The notes: a model not told the origin generated them from the letters alone. DNA of 64,000 nt from Pagrus major (GCF_040436345.1 NC_133230.1:24624197-24688196); one strand, 5' to 3'. Positions 39,759 to 52,183 are shown, counted from the first letter of the stretch. A program made the numbers and translations.

Positions 39759-41488
39759 CTCTGTTATAAGGCCTAGGAAACACACAGGCAGCACACACTT
39801 CCTGTTTTTGTGTTGAGCCCATTTGGAGGCAGGAAGTGAGAGGAACCGCTTCTCTGCTCTGCTCTTTTTGCTCTCTGACGGGTGAGTTTTCACCCGGCGA
39901 TGCCAGAGATGCTAGTGCTTAGTCAGCTGCCGCCCACTTACTTACACTACAGATTTAGGAGGGTGGGGTGAATGGAGACCTCTCTGAAAGCCAATAACAA
40001 CAAATCTAATAATATCACTTGAGTGTGGTGTGGGTGCTGTTAATGGTCTCTGCTGGCACTTTAGCAAATGACCTTCATATGGGTCCTTGGCGGTGGATGA
40101 TTGCCAGGTCTTATCTCAGCAAGAAAAGGAAGAACATGTATGTGATAACAACATATGTGTGTGTGGCAGCTAGAACCCAGAGGAACCCCAGTTAGAACAA
40201 AAGAAACCGGTGGTGGCAAACATGCCTGAGTGGTCGCTTTGAAGGACTGATTCAGGTTATAATAGTCATCTGCCTTGTCTGAAGGCTTCAGGCTGTGTGT
40301 TGGGGGTGGGGAGCTGATCAGAGGTAGGGGGGTAGTCCAGGCTGTTCCCCTCTTTGTTCTGGCCCACTCCACTCATGCCTGCTTTTGTCTCCACCCACTG
40401 TCTACCACTGAGAGAGCATTATCTCTCTATCCGTCTCGCGCCAAAACAGAGAGGGGGGCGTGCTGCTTTTTCTTCCTCTTTTCTTTCTCTGTCCTTTTTC
40501 TAAGGTACATTTTTCATGTGAGGTCAACACAGTGACTCTAGGTGTGTAAAAGCCCAGAGTTCAGCTTGTGCGTTCCCTGTCTCCCTCCTCCCCTTCTCTC
40601 TGTTTCTGCCTCCCTTTCTCTCTAGCATTTCCCGCCACTCCAGGGTGCAAGGGGAGGAGAGAGGAGGGAGTGGTGTCACACAGCCGGTATGAAGAAAGGC
40701 TGGCTCTTCTGAGCCTCGCGCCAAATGCCGGCGTTATTCAAATCAGCTCAGTGGGTGCGGCCCAACTGTCTCCATGTCCTGTTAACCCCCTCAGAGCTTC
40801 AGACTAGTGAGCAGAGACACAAAGGCGGAGGCACATAAAGGGTAAATGTAGCATTGATGTCCAACAGATACAGCAAATTATGAAGACTTCATTTCACCCC
40901 AATTAAAAAGATTAGAATAATGTGATACATGTGAGTTTTTATTTCTGCTTTTCCAGATTCTCTTTAAAAACATGAAATGTATTTCTGCATCATGCAAAAC
41001 TTTATTTTCCCAAGCTTTCTGTAATGAACAAGAACATTAATCATTCTGTAAAAAAACTTAAATAAATGTTGGGTTTGATTCTACTAAAACATAGATCTGG
41101 GGGTCATGATAAAACATTAACTACCACAGACTAGTAGAAAAATGTATTGTAGCCACATAGCTCCTCTGTTTTCAAGCCACAAAAAAACTCAGCTTCTTAG
41201 ATCAACTTCCTCTCTCACACCCACAGTTTCTGTTTCACGTCCTCTTTGTCTTCAACGCCCCAAGGAATGAATGAAGCAGGGAGGTATTCAGGACTGACCT
41301 ATCCTCTACTGCACTCTAGTGGCTGTGAGCATGAAATGCAAGAAATGACTGACGCAGCTTTAAATACCACCGCACTCCTCAGATTCTCTAATCTGGGAAG
41401 TGATAATCAGGATTAAATTACGTTTAACAAAAAATCCACACGTGTCAAAATTTGTTCCGTGCTCATTTATTTTTGCAACCATAAAAGT
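39759..41488. other. Intergenic, no gene recognised
   Basis: Pyrimidine-rich patches lie near 40570-40640. No coding exon is supported on either strand. Confidence 0.45.
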
Positions 41489-41690
41489 TTAAAGGGGCAC
41501 TATGTAGTTTTGGAGAAGAAATTCAAACTTGGTATGAAATTGAGTTGTCCTTTAAGGTCAGTATGTTTATTCAGTCATGAAAACAACAGCAACAAAACAG
41601 GATTTGTTTATTTAGTTTGTTTAGGCATACAAAATCAGTCAATGAAGATCTTTCTCCTCTGATCCCCAAAACTACATAGTGCACCTTTAA
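41489..41690. mobile_element. MITE, TTAAAGGTGC family, internally deleted copy
   Basis: It begins TTTAAAGGGGCACTATGTAG and ends CTACATAGTGCACCTTTAA, giving well-preserved inverted ends. At about 200 bases it lacks roughly the 150 central bases found in the other copies. Confidence 0.8.
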
Positions 41691-42322
41691 TTTCTAATTA
41701 TGTCTAACATATCTAGAATGAATGTCTGAATCTTTGGTTCCTCCAGTTTCAGGCAATAAAAAACAGAGAATCCTTCAGCCGTCCTCGGTCAATCGATAAA
41801 AGCTCTTTGCGTCTGGTCTCTGAAGGAGCCTCGGGGAGAGTGTGTGGTCGCAGCCAGACATATTATCCTGCCGGTTACATGGGCACAACTACAAATGGTA
41901 CCTTGCACTGTCGGTCTCATATGTGCTGAATTTAGAAGTAGTGGATTGATATCTGTAATGGCCCCCTGCTGTTTTGTGATTTGATACAATCTCGATGTTG
42001 TTTGCCTGAAAAGTACAATCAAATTACACTGAAAAGAAGATGAAAAAAAAAAGATTAAACACCTATTTGCTACCTCTATAATCCTGACAGAGATATAAAG
42101 ATGATGGCAGTAATGGATGCAGTTGTGTCTCTATTATCCTTTTGTTCCTCAAATCCCTGCACGGATGTCTGCTCTTCCTCCCAGAAAAACATCTGTAGTG
42201 GCTAAATTGCCTGTTTGTTGTGATGAAAGCATAGCTAATATCATTTATCTAGCGTTCATGCTCCTCGAAGCGAAAACCTTTCATCTTTGTTCCCTGCATC
42301 ACCGCTCTGTTTCTGATTGATG

Positions 42323-42416
42323 CCATATTTGGACGGCTATATATGCAGTCTGGTGTCCCCACAGCCAATCAGATTCGAGATGTGGGAGACTGACTCCCTG
42401 GCCGTTGCCTGGCAAC
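42323..42416 (+). promoter_or_regulatory. CArG, TATA, CCAAT and RFX X-box cluster
   Basis: Within 95 bases lie a perfect SRF CArG box CCATATTTGG (42323-42332), a TATATA core (about 42339-42344), a CCAAT box in GCCAATCAG (about 42364-42372), and a palindromic RFX site GTTGCCTGGCAAC (42404-42416). It lies about 840-930 bases before the nt5c1a start. It could be a promoter or a muscle enhancer for that gene; the assignment is inference. Confidence 0.4.
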
Positions 42417-42965
42417 TGGGACTGCTGCTCCGTAATTCAATCCATGGAAAGATCCTGCAGGGGTTTAAATGGGAAGAGGGGAGAAGAAATTATCATTGGA
42501 GGCATAGGAGGGAAAGCAAATGACCCAAGGTGGACTTCATTTCCCACGCCGCTGAGCAGGAATATGAAATGATAGTAAGACTGGGACTAGCACTTGTGGT
42601 TGAAGTTCTTTGGTAGTAAGAACATCTAAAACAAATATGATATTAACTATCTTCTATTTACACAATCCATTAATAGATTGCAAGAGAAAATAGCTTCAAA
42701 GATATCAAACTCCACCTCTCTATGAGGAAGCATAAATGCATTACAAGCATCATGACACACCGATCTGTTCTGTTCAACCAGTTGTCACACACATTAAATC
42801 ACTCTGCTGCTGCTCTATGGAATCAGACACTTGAAGGGTTAAAAAGGGGGCGGATGCAAAAATGGCTTAAAGTCAGCACTGAGTGTGGTGAAGAGAGAGA
42901 GAGGAACACACAGGAAAAGACAAGCACAGAGGAGCTGAATATGGAATACAATACGTATGATGCTT

Positions 42966-42988
42966 CAGCTGAGAGGATGTATTAATAG
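42966..42988 (+). promoter_or_regulatory. E-box plus MEF2-like site upstream of nt5c1a
   Basis: CAGCTG (42966-42971), a preferred MyoD site, is followed by GTATTAATAG (42979-42988), one mismatch from the MEF2 consensus. This pair suits a skeletal-muscle gene, and cN-IA is known for muscle and heart expression. The motifs are short and could be chance. Confidence 0.3.
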
Positions 42989-43253
42989 CTTGAGTTTTTT
43001 TTTTCAATCTCCTTCTATCTCTTTCTTATTCTTCAACACTCATTGACTGTCTTTTCAGAGCTAAGTGCCCCTGATCTCATCTCCTCAGTGCACCGGGACT
43101 CGATGCAAATTGTAAATTTGCAGGCGTGAGTAAGGGCTTTTTAGGGAACCCCTGCCAAAGAGAGAGGGAGAGACGAAAAGAGAGTTATCTGAGGACACAC
43201 TGACTCAGTGTGGACCAGAGGGAGATAGGAGAGTGGTGAGCCAGAGAGGTAAG

Positions 43254-46200
43254 ATGAGTCTAAACAACGGTCAAACTCTGACCATCAGTGGACAGGATTC
43301 GACCAGAAATGGTAGCAACAGCAACAGAGCTCCATGGGAAGGTGTTCGGGCAGGTTTGAGGCCCTCCACCCCCACCAGGAAACCAGATTCAGTGAGTATC
43401 ATTTCCAGCCGTCCTCACGCAGCATCCATTCACAGGTACAGTTCTTATGAGTTTCCATGCCTTCGCAAAACATCAGAGTTGTTGCAGCAGTAAAGACGTT
43501 CAATGCACAAATCAGAAGTGAACCATGAAGTCAGATTTAATCTTGTTTCATTGCTTTGGAGCTAATTTGTGCTTTGGAGCTAATCTTTCTTGCTAGTTAA
43601 AGCCTGCCAAGACACTTGTGTTCACCACTCCAGGCTGATTATTTCACAGTGGCCAAGATGATGTCATATGATGTACGACAGACACTCTGACCACTTAACT
43701 TAATCAAAGACTAACCTGAGGGTAAAAAGCAGGTGGGTTAATAACAGGTTTACCAGCAAGTGCTTGATCTGAAGCCTTACTGAAAGAAGTTCAGTGGAGA
43801 TGGAGTAGGTTGTGACAGGATACAGAGGCTCAGCTTGGCTTTATTGTATCAGCTGGAAACTGGGCAAAGCATAGTGGGCTCTTGTTTCAGATCAGGTGCA
43901 TGAAAAAGCAACTGCAAGATGCAGAGAGTTGCCTCATGAACTTGGACTTTATAGACTTTAGACTTTTATTCATCCCACATTGGGGAAATTCACTTGTTAC
44001 AGTGGCAGGTGGACAGACATACAATAAGTACAAGGGACATACTTATTTTGAGTAACTACTAGAAAATGTGTATTTGCTTTAAAGGGGCTCTGTGTAACTT
44101 CTGTGTTGTGCTGGACTCCATTTCTAAACTAATGTTAGCGACAGTTGCTCTCTGTTAGCGGAGCATAGAGAGTCTTTCACAAAGGTCCACAGTCCAGCAG
44201 CATTAAGCAACTTGTATAGGAGCAACTGAGAGAGATAGATGCTATTGCTACAAATTGTTGCATAGGGCCCCTTTAATGTTCAAAAACCACATTATTTTTC
44301 TCATACTATGCTGCAGCACCTCTATTCACCCTCTGTCTAAACCGTCTGTTTAAGTGCCTGTCTCTTTAATACCTTCCACCCGAAAATGCCAAGTCTGCTC
44401 TGATTGGTCAGCTCTCACAAGTCTGAGCAGGCACTGCCCAATGTGTATTTCTTTGTTGATTGACCGTTTTGATAGTTTCACAATATTTATTTTGCATCTA
44501 GACCTGCTTTATAATAAAAAAAAAATGGAAATCTCACTTTCTGCAATATGGGACCTTTAGTGGAAGATATATTAATCCTGTCACTGTTTACTTGCTATTA
44601 TTATGTAGATGGAAAATGGGCATCAGATCTATCTTGTTTATTATCTTGTTTTCCTCTTGCTGCTGGATTCTGAGAGTTATTAAACATGATTTGTTGTTGG
44701 CCAGTTATGACAAATAAAGTGTCTTATATCTGATTTCCAGCCCTTTGATGATCAATTAAAGATGGTCTTAAAAATCTAAAAATCTGTCATGATTATCAGT
44801 CAAAATATGTATATGCACAAACTATTATACACACAGCGTGTTATTTGTTGTTGTTATAAAGAGTTAAGAAGTGTCAGCCAGGCTACAAGAGTCTTTAATA
44901 TCACACTGTCACAGCTCACTGAGTTTACTCATCGTAAACTGGGCCATGGCAACACCATTATTACATTTTTCCTCTCTACTGATGTCAGCAAAAAGTTTTT
45001 TTTCCTCCAATATTCATATGACTCTGCTCAGAATATGAGAAATAAAATGTGTCCCTGCAGGCAGAAAAGTTACAACTCTGAATCTGACTGGGTGATAATA
45101 ACATCAGCTCCTCTCAGTCAAATAAGGCAGCTGTGTTTGTGAAGAGCCAGCCAAAGCTGAATGTGAATCAAACATTCATCTCTTTCCCCCAGCCCAAGCC
45201 GGAGAATGCCATCACCATCGCCGTGTCGTCACGAGTCCTCTTCAGCATGGAGAAGGAGCAGCAGATCTTTGAGCAGCAAGGCATGGAAGACTATATCAAG
45301 TATCAGGTGGAGCATGAAACGCAGCCTCTCAGCCCCGGACCTGCCTTCTCCTTCGTCAAGGTCAGAGGCTATGAGGAGGAATAAAAACCCACTGCAGAGA
45401 GATACCTTGGTGTCAGTGTTATGTGTTAGGTTGTGTCTCTGGAGGCGGTGGATGAGTAATAAGCATTAAACACCAACCCACTCAGTCACACACATGCTTC
45501 TGTCCCCCTCTGTGATAAGATATTGTCTTTATGTACAAATCAAATCAGTGTTTGGTCGTGTTCCCAGGCTCTGGAGGCTGTGAACACTCAACTGAGGGAG
45601 CTTTACCCAGAGAGCGAGGAGCTGTTCGATGTCGTGCTCATGACCAACAACCACGCATACGTCGGCCTAAGACTCATCAATACCATCAATCATCACCGTG
45701 AGTTACTGATACACATGAACAATTGAAAGTTAGAAGGTATACTTGGCTTTAAAGCCACAGTGTGTAGAATTTTTAAATGGCTTTTCTTTAAATGAGTTGG
45801 TGTCACAATGATTTCTTTGCTGAAAGGAGAAACAGAAACAGTCTCACTGAAATTTGGTACAGTTGTCATGGGTTACTGACTAACCAATAATCTACCATGT
45901 CTGCTGATGAAAGATCAACGAGGCCATCAACATCCAATGGAAAAGACTGACATATGAGTCACAATCTACCCTATTCCCACAGATAGAAGTACATGCTTGA
46001 CGATCTCTGATAAGGCATTTAAGAAACTGAAAAGCAAATTGTTTAAGATTTAAAAAATAAGTCTGGTGATATCCTATATTTTTATTTTTGTTGACAAATC
46101 CCATGAAAAGAGCAAAACAAAACAAGAATAGAGCTCCAGTATTGTCAAAAAAAAAAAAAAAAAAAAAATTAAAATTAAAAGCACATCAATGAGCCACACT

Positions 46201-49200
46201 CTGTTGCACTGGGTAACATCTTCTATTATTACAATGAACATGGACAGTGTAGTTTATGTTGAATCAATCCCACGCCACACAACAAACCATTCCACTACTG
46301 AAAATAGTCCAAAACCAATGCATTATTTACTCATGTTTGAGGTATTTACTAAAAACTAGAGTGCCCTGCTGATTTAGGAAATTTCTGAGCATTATTTAGA
46401 GATGAAAGTATATAATCATTTTTCAGCAGCCTGTTTTGTTTCTCCAGTCGGGACAAATGTGCCCGGAGCTAAGTGAGAAACGAACTAAAACATTATTGGT
46501 TTTGGTCTTTTCATGGAATTTGTTGACAATAAGAAAAAAATATAAAATGTCACCATCCGTATCGTGTAAAGTTTGCAAATACATTTCTTGAGCACAAAAT
46601 ATGGTTTTGTTTGCTCAAATGAAATTATGTTTTGCTTGCGCATATTTTCTCTTCAAAATATAATTTATGCGCTCAAACTCTCCCATTGTTCCTTCACAAA
46701 TGTGGCACAAATATCACGCCCTATTAAACTCTTTGACACAACTCTAATGCAGGGGCAACCCCTCACACACATACAGTATGCACACAGAGCAAGTGAGAAC
46801 ATTAACAGTAACAACAGTAAGTCCCTGTAAAGATACATTTCATTCAAACACACACACAGCATTATAGTATTATACGTTTTTAAATTAACTTTGTTTAATT
46901 TTTTTAAAAGAGGGGTATTTCGGAGATTCCTTCGCGTACCACTAGAGGGAGCCCGCGTACCACCAGTGGTACATGTACCATAGTTTGAGAAAGGCAGGTG
47001 TAAACGAATGAAACCACTATTGCTGATACAATACATTTTCTTGTACATTATATTTTCTGTGGTTTCTGAGTGGTTTCAAGCCATCACCTCAGCCGACAAT
47101 TGTTGACACAGTTGACTTTTTTCTCCCATTCTGGAGAGTCCTGCTGGGTGGGCTTCTTGAAAGTCACCACTAACCCTAACCCACCCTTTTTCATTTCTTT
47201 TGAGATCAAAAACAAGCCTGTAAAATGAACTTGAGGTGAGCGTTTGTTTAAATGTTTGTTTAAATGCTACACAAATTAATATTTTACAGTAAACTGAAGC
47301 AAATTTGTTTATCCTTTATGAAGCCCCTAGTGTTGATGGACTCCCACTCAGTTGAATGTGTTGCTCTCTATCCCTGAGGATGAACTGGGACTGACAGTGG
47401 TTATGGCAGGATCTTGTTCATGGTCCACTCACCACAATACGACCCTTGGGGATAAGTGGTGGGAATTGAGGATCTGTGGTTCTGGCTCCTTGGAGGGGTT
47501 TGGCAGACCCACACCCAGTGCCTGTTAATGTAGTCAAGCCAAGCAGAAAAATCTGCATTGCCTGAGACAAGATCTCAAGGTCATTCCTTTCCTTTTCCAT
47601 GCTCTGCCTCCTAAAACCACCAACAACCAGTATTTGATGTTGACAGTGATCAGCTATGAATGTTAGTTATGCCCCCCGATTACCGCTGATTCTTTTTTTT
47701 TATCATCAAAATTGTGCTTCCCCAAATATTGCAGTTGTGCTGACGATCCTTTTGTTTGTGTTTTACCTTTTTTTCCTTGTACATTTTCAGTTTTATGCAC
47801 ATCAGCTGCTCACTCAACTTTTTCGTCCTCCTCTCTACAGAGTTGTTCATCGAGCGCTTCTGCATGACAGGGGGAAACAGCCCCATTGGCTACTTGAAGG
47901 CCTACCACACTAACCTTTACCTGTCTGCTGATCCCATCAAGGTTCGAGAAGCACTGGAGGAAGGTCAGTGCTAAAAGACAGAAGCTACATATTACTGTGA
48001 AGCTGTAACACCAGTGTAAGTTATAACATTTATTGATACACAGCTGATTTTTCAACAATTCATTCAGGCATAGCAGCAGCCACCATGTTCACCCCAGAGA
48101 AGATGACGGAAGTGTCGGAGACTCAGCTGCGTGTTGCCTTCGATGGTGACGCTGTCCTCTTTTCTGATGAGTCTGAGCGCATTTTCAAGGCCCACGGACG
48201 GGACAAGTTCTTTGAGCACGAGAAGGCGCATGAGAACATGCCTCTGGACCATGTACAGTATACATATACAGTGACATTTTTTTAATCTCACTGCTATTGG
48301 GCATGTAGTGCATTTGGTACATTCAATGAAGGGATTTTTCTGGTTTATTACAACTTGGGTCTATTGTCTTGCCTGTGACCATCATTTCTGTCACTAAGGA
48401 TTGGGGAAACATGGTGATATCCATCAGTCCATGCCATCCCCCTTTTTAATCAAAATGACCAAAATGCATCCACCTTGTTAACCTAGCTAGGGTTAAGAGT
48501 TAAGGCTTATTTATGTCCCCTTTGCGTACGAAAATATATACAACCGTTTTTGAGCAAACCTTTATTGCCCACATATTTCCAATGCATCCATCCAATGCAT
48601 CCACACCTAGAGGGCGCCGCTCAGAGTCAACTTGGTCTCTCACAGGCCTCCACTTTTCCTTTGCCACCATCCAAAGAAGCGGTCAGATGACCATACAGGC
48701 TTTTCATAAACCAGATTATCAAAAGAATTTGAATTTGAGCACATGTTGAAATATTGGCAAACATTCCTAATTAAGCAGGAAAACACTGTGCACAAGTGTA
48801 AGTACAGGAAGTCAAAGATGAACAAGAAATTTGGTCTGTAAACTCATTTTTTCCATTTGTCTTTTTTCTTTCAAATTAATTTGACTGATCTGGTGGTTTG
48901 TTTTAAACCTGTCCGAGCTTTTATTTCTCGCTACATCTTACTTCTCCTTGAAATGTCACCTCATTTCACTATCTCAGGAATCATTAGACCAATAGGAATG
49001 ATGGCTAATGCTATGACTGCAAGTTATAAGTTATAATAAAGCAGCTGCATGTACAGGAAAGTTTGTTATGAACTGAGATTCTAAAATTTGAACAAATAGA
49101 TCCACATATAAATCTAGAAGCTAACAAATGCAGCCTGTGGGCTCACTGTATTCGTCCTTCTTTCTGCAGGGGCCATTGAAGTGTTTCCTTGAGGCTTTAG

Positions 49201-49541
49201 GAAAGCTGCAGAAGAAGTTCTATAACAAAGGCCAGCGCATGGACTGCCCCATCCGGACCTACTTGGTGACAGCTCGCTCCGCAGCCAGTTCTGGTACCAG
49301 AGCCCTAAAAACTCTGCGCTCATGGGGTCTGGAGATCAATGAAGCTCTCTTTTTGGCAGGGGCACCCAAGGGCCCCGTGCTTGAGAAGATCAGGCCGCAC
49401 ATCTTCTTTGATGACCACATGTTTCACGTGGAGGGAGCAGCTGAATTAGGGACGGTAGCGTGCCACGTGCCCTATGGGATAGCTCAGACGGTCAGCAAGA
49501 AAGGAATTAAGGACAAAGAGACGTCTTCAGCACCCAAGTAG
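43254..49541 (+). CDS. nt5c1a: Cytosolic 5'-nucleotidase 1A (AMP-preferring, cN-IA)
   Basis: This is a complete six-exon gene of 371 residues (human 368). Exons: 43254-43391, 45193-45360, 45568-45697, 47841-47963, 48068-48252, 49170-49541, all in phase. It hydrolyses AMP to adenosine in the cytosol, chiefly of muscle. HAD-like catalytic motifs are all present: DGD with nucleophile D212 and D214 (in [15 protein letters not shown]), TARS at 282-285, K315 in GAPKGP, and FFDD at 327-330. The N-terminal 46 residues are low-complexity and Ser/Asn-rich, as is usual for this variable end. I chose the ATG at 43254 because the upstream in-frame GTG codons lack support. Exons 4-6 are duplicated 8.8 kb downstream; this upstream copy is the only one joined to exons 1-3. 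Exon 2 ends at a weaker donor (GTCAGA). Confidence 0.96.
43945..44035 (-). mobile_element. LINE 3' end fragment, inverted
   Basis: Read on the minus strand it gives GTGAATTTCCCCAATGTGGG followed by ATGAATAAAAGTCTAAAGTC, the typical L2-like tail. It lies in nt5c1a intron 1. Confidence 0.45.
44079..44276. mobile_element. MITE with AAAGGGGCYCTRTG ends
   Basis: The left end TTTAAAGGGGCTCTGTGTAA and the right end TTGCATAGGGCCCCTTTAA form imperfect inverted repeats around about 200 bases with no coding capacity. It lies in nt5c1a intron 1 and is not the same family as the GTGCACTATG elements. Confidence 0.7.
44290..44560. mobile_element. MITE fragment ending GCAATATGGGACCTTT
   Basis: CTGCTCTGATTGGTCAGCTC and TCTGCAATATGGGACCTTT are hallmarks of a common teleost MITE. 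The left end is not clear. It lies in nt5c1a intron 1. Confidence 0.5.
45745..46170. repeat. MITE-like start and poly(A) run in nt5c1a intron 3
   Basis: TTTAAAGCCACAGTGTGTAG at about 45750 looks like a MITE end. A run of about 23 A bases at 46147-46169 may mark the tail of another insertion. The element between them cannot be named. Confidence 0.35.
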
Positions 49542-49629
49542 CCTGGACATCACTGCGCAGAGACAAAGGAAGTGGTACTCAGTGCTGTTTAAAATGCCAT
49601 ATACCACAGGAGACCTCCTGTTTATTAGA

Positions 49630-49635
49630 AATAAA
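49630..49635 (+). terminator. nt5c1a poly(A) signal
   Basis: AATAAA lies 89 bases past the stop. It is kept in the downstream copy at 58465-58470. Longer transcripts are possible. Confidence 0.55.
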
Positions 49636-50163
49636 ACAAAGTCTTCACACTTTGAAACAATATTTATTTAGACGCCAGGTTGCTCAGCAAACTTGAAGCA
49701 GGATTTGTCAGACTTGCATGTTGTTGGTTTGCCTTTATGTATGTTGTACACGTGGTTGTTTGATCAATGTATATGAATGTAGTTTAAAATGAAGTATATT
49801 GGTAAGAAGGGAACATTTTACTTTAAATTTATATATTTATTTCTTATATCTTATAAAGATGAGTTATAACTTATTTAGCATTTATTGACATCCATCATGT
49901 GCAATTTTCACTTCTGCTACTTGTACCTGAAGTGATAAAAGTTTGGTGTCTCCCTTGTTGTTGCCTGTCTGCCTTATTTTATCATTTGGGTGTGTCGTTG
50001 TTGGTACTGTTGTTCTACTGTTCTGAGTGTGAAGTGTCTATTGAATAACACGCTTGATCAGATGTGGAATCTGGGTTAATCTTGGCCAAATGAACACTGT
50101 GGACTGTTATGCAATCAAGTTTTTGTGTTTCAAGATTGAAGTAAAGATGACTGTATTACTAAC

Positions 50164-50359
50164 TTGCTCCTGCTTCATTCATCGCAGCTGTCACTGACAC
50201 ATGAAAACAGAAAACATTACAGCTCATCTGGCTTAATCCAAGACATTTGCTTTACGGTTACTGTTAGTTCATTTAATAAAGAAAACATAAGTAGGCTATC
50301 GGTGCTTTCAAAGACATGCATTAGCATTGTCTAAGAAAGTGATACTCACAAAGTCCCAC
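50164..50359 (-). pseudogene. ISG12 first-exon relic, copy A
   Basis: Two pieces match the first two exons of ISG12-1. The first is 50350-50359 (GTGGGACTTT then donor GTGAGT). The second is 50164-50193 (TGACAGCTGCG...GGAGCAA then GTTAGT). The ATG of the intact gene reads GTG here. A nearby upstream ATG is out of frame and runs into TGA at the second exon. No glycine-rich exons 3-4 follow; instead the sequence goes into the nt5c1a 3' UTR. It is the stranded 5' end of a lost ISG12 gene. Confidence 0.75.
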
Positions 50360-50431
50360 GTCATTCCTTATTCTGCTGCACCTTGAACTGGGTTTATATT
50401 CTATAGGTGAGGGTTAGGTAACATTTCTTGA

Positions 50432-50441
50432 GAAATGGAAA
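50432..50441. promoter_or_regulatory. ISRE, GAAATGGAAA
   Basis: This is a perfect match to the interferon-stimulated response element core GAAANNGAAA, about 75-80 bases upstream of the relic start on the minus strand. The place is right for an ISG12 promoter. The site survives although the gene behind it is gone. Confidence 0.55.
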
Positions 50442-52177
50442 GAGGGTGTCACAGAGTCCTTATCTCCGTTGAACCTGAACTAACATTTCAAGACATGACT
50501 ATAACTGGAACACCAGAATAGAAAGCAAAGGATAGAAACACTTTAAAAGACTCTGATAAATCAGTGGACCTCGTACTTTGTAAAGACCCGTTGGCCTTTC
50601 AGTGTGACCAGCCCAAAGCACGCCTGTGCAATAATTAGGATGTTTAATCAACACTTTTATGTGACACCAGTCACCTGTCAGGTGGATGTGGTTGGATTAT
50701 CTTTGAAAAGGAGATGTGGGTTGAATCAAATTTGAATTTAAGAGGAAAAAAGTTGTTTGTGTGTACGAGCAAGTCTTTGAGTTCAACTCATGACTAGTTA
50801 TGTTCAAGCATACCACCTAAAACAGATGATTAGTAAAAAAGGTAAAAACTGAATGAAATCTGCAACTGTGACTCCAGATTTTAATTAAGCCATATCTAAT
50901 GACACCATTTTGAAGGTCTCCATCCCAATTTTTCCCAACATCAGTACGTGGTCTCCGTAGATGTAGATATTGACGTTAAAAATGCTCTGATATGTCACAT
51001 AAATAAATGATCTCAAAGGGGTCGTTTATAGTGACGAATATACAGAAAAAGTGTGTTTTAGCATCTTTCAGCTCATTGTGTTGGTTTTGCGAGTCAAGTC
51101 AATTTAATGTATAAGATACCAATTCACAACAACAGTTATTTCAAGACACTTTTTAATAAGAGCGGGTCTAGTCCCTTCACGTTACTTTACAGAGACCCAA
51201 CAATCCCCGTGAGCAAGCACTTGGTGACAGTGGTGAGGAAAATCAGCTTTTTAACAGAAAGAAACCAAGAAGCAGAAAGGATGAGCAAATTGTCTAATTT
51301 GTTTCTATGTATGTGTAAATGTCCCGACTTCTTTGGAATTGGCATTGTGGGTTACAACTTCCTTATGAGATTTTGAAGTCCAGAAATGGTTATGGATAAG
51401 CTGATAAACTGAATAGGTTACTTGATCTCAACAAATATCAGCAGTTTAGCACATTTGAAGTGACAGATTCAGCAGTTGCAGTTGCTTCTTTTTAGTTGAC
51501 TATCTTTTGTTTTCTAGCCAGGACACAATCAGGTTACACAGGAAATTAGAGACTGTTTAAATGTCATAAACCTGGCTGCTGTTATAAATAGATTGTCTAA
51601 CCAACACCCAACCTTATTTTGGAAGCATTAATGACTCATTTTAACATAGGGATTGTTTTTTACGGTGTGTGAACACAGACAATACATTAACTACAGGGAG
51701 ATTAGCTCTGACCCTATTAGCTCTTTAACACCACTTTAACAAACATGTGTAGTTGAGACCAGATATGGATAAAAGACCAGTTGTTGTGAAGAGGAAAAAG
51801 TCATTCAATTCAATAGAAAAAGTACGTGTGATGTGAAAGTGAATGTGAAAGATGTTTAATTACAATACAATCAATCTATAAAACTATCCCTGTGTGAAAC
51901 TTTGTAGCAGACTACATACGCAGTCCAGAAACATTACAAAAAAAACCAGAATGCCTTCTCTCAAATATAATGGAACTGCATCACACTTGGCTTTGGTGCT
52001 CAAAGCGTCAAAAAAATACATTTGAGAAACTCTTTCCAGAAATCATGACCTGCTTACACAAGATAATCCACAGACCTCATTGTGAACAGTTGCTCATAGT
52101 TATGACTCCTCAGCTGATGATCTACTGACTATTTACACATGACACAGTGAGCCAGCATCTTTCAGAGGCTTTAAAAG
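50442..52177. other. Spacer between ISG12 relic and ISG12-1
   Basis: No gene is recognised. The 89-residue open frame at 51107-51376 is not conserved in unit 2, where it is shortened and altered, so it is not called. Confidence 0.5.
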
Positions 52178-52183
52178 TTTATT
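52178..52183 (-). terminator. ISG12-1 poly(A) signal
   Basis: A minus-strand AATAAA in TGCAATAAACTTTT, about 171 bases past the stop. The same signal is kept 3' of ISG12-2 (55064-55069) and ISG12-3 (60900-60905), which supports real use. Confidence 0.65.

Noticed and set aside
47150-47200. Telomere-like CTAACCCTAACCC
   Set aside because: Only about two units; not a telomeric array.
51107-51376. 89-residue plus-strand open frame in the ISG12 spacer
   Set aside because: In unit 2 the matching frame is shortened and changed, and it resembles no protein; likely chance.
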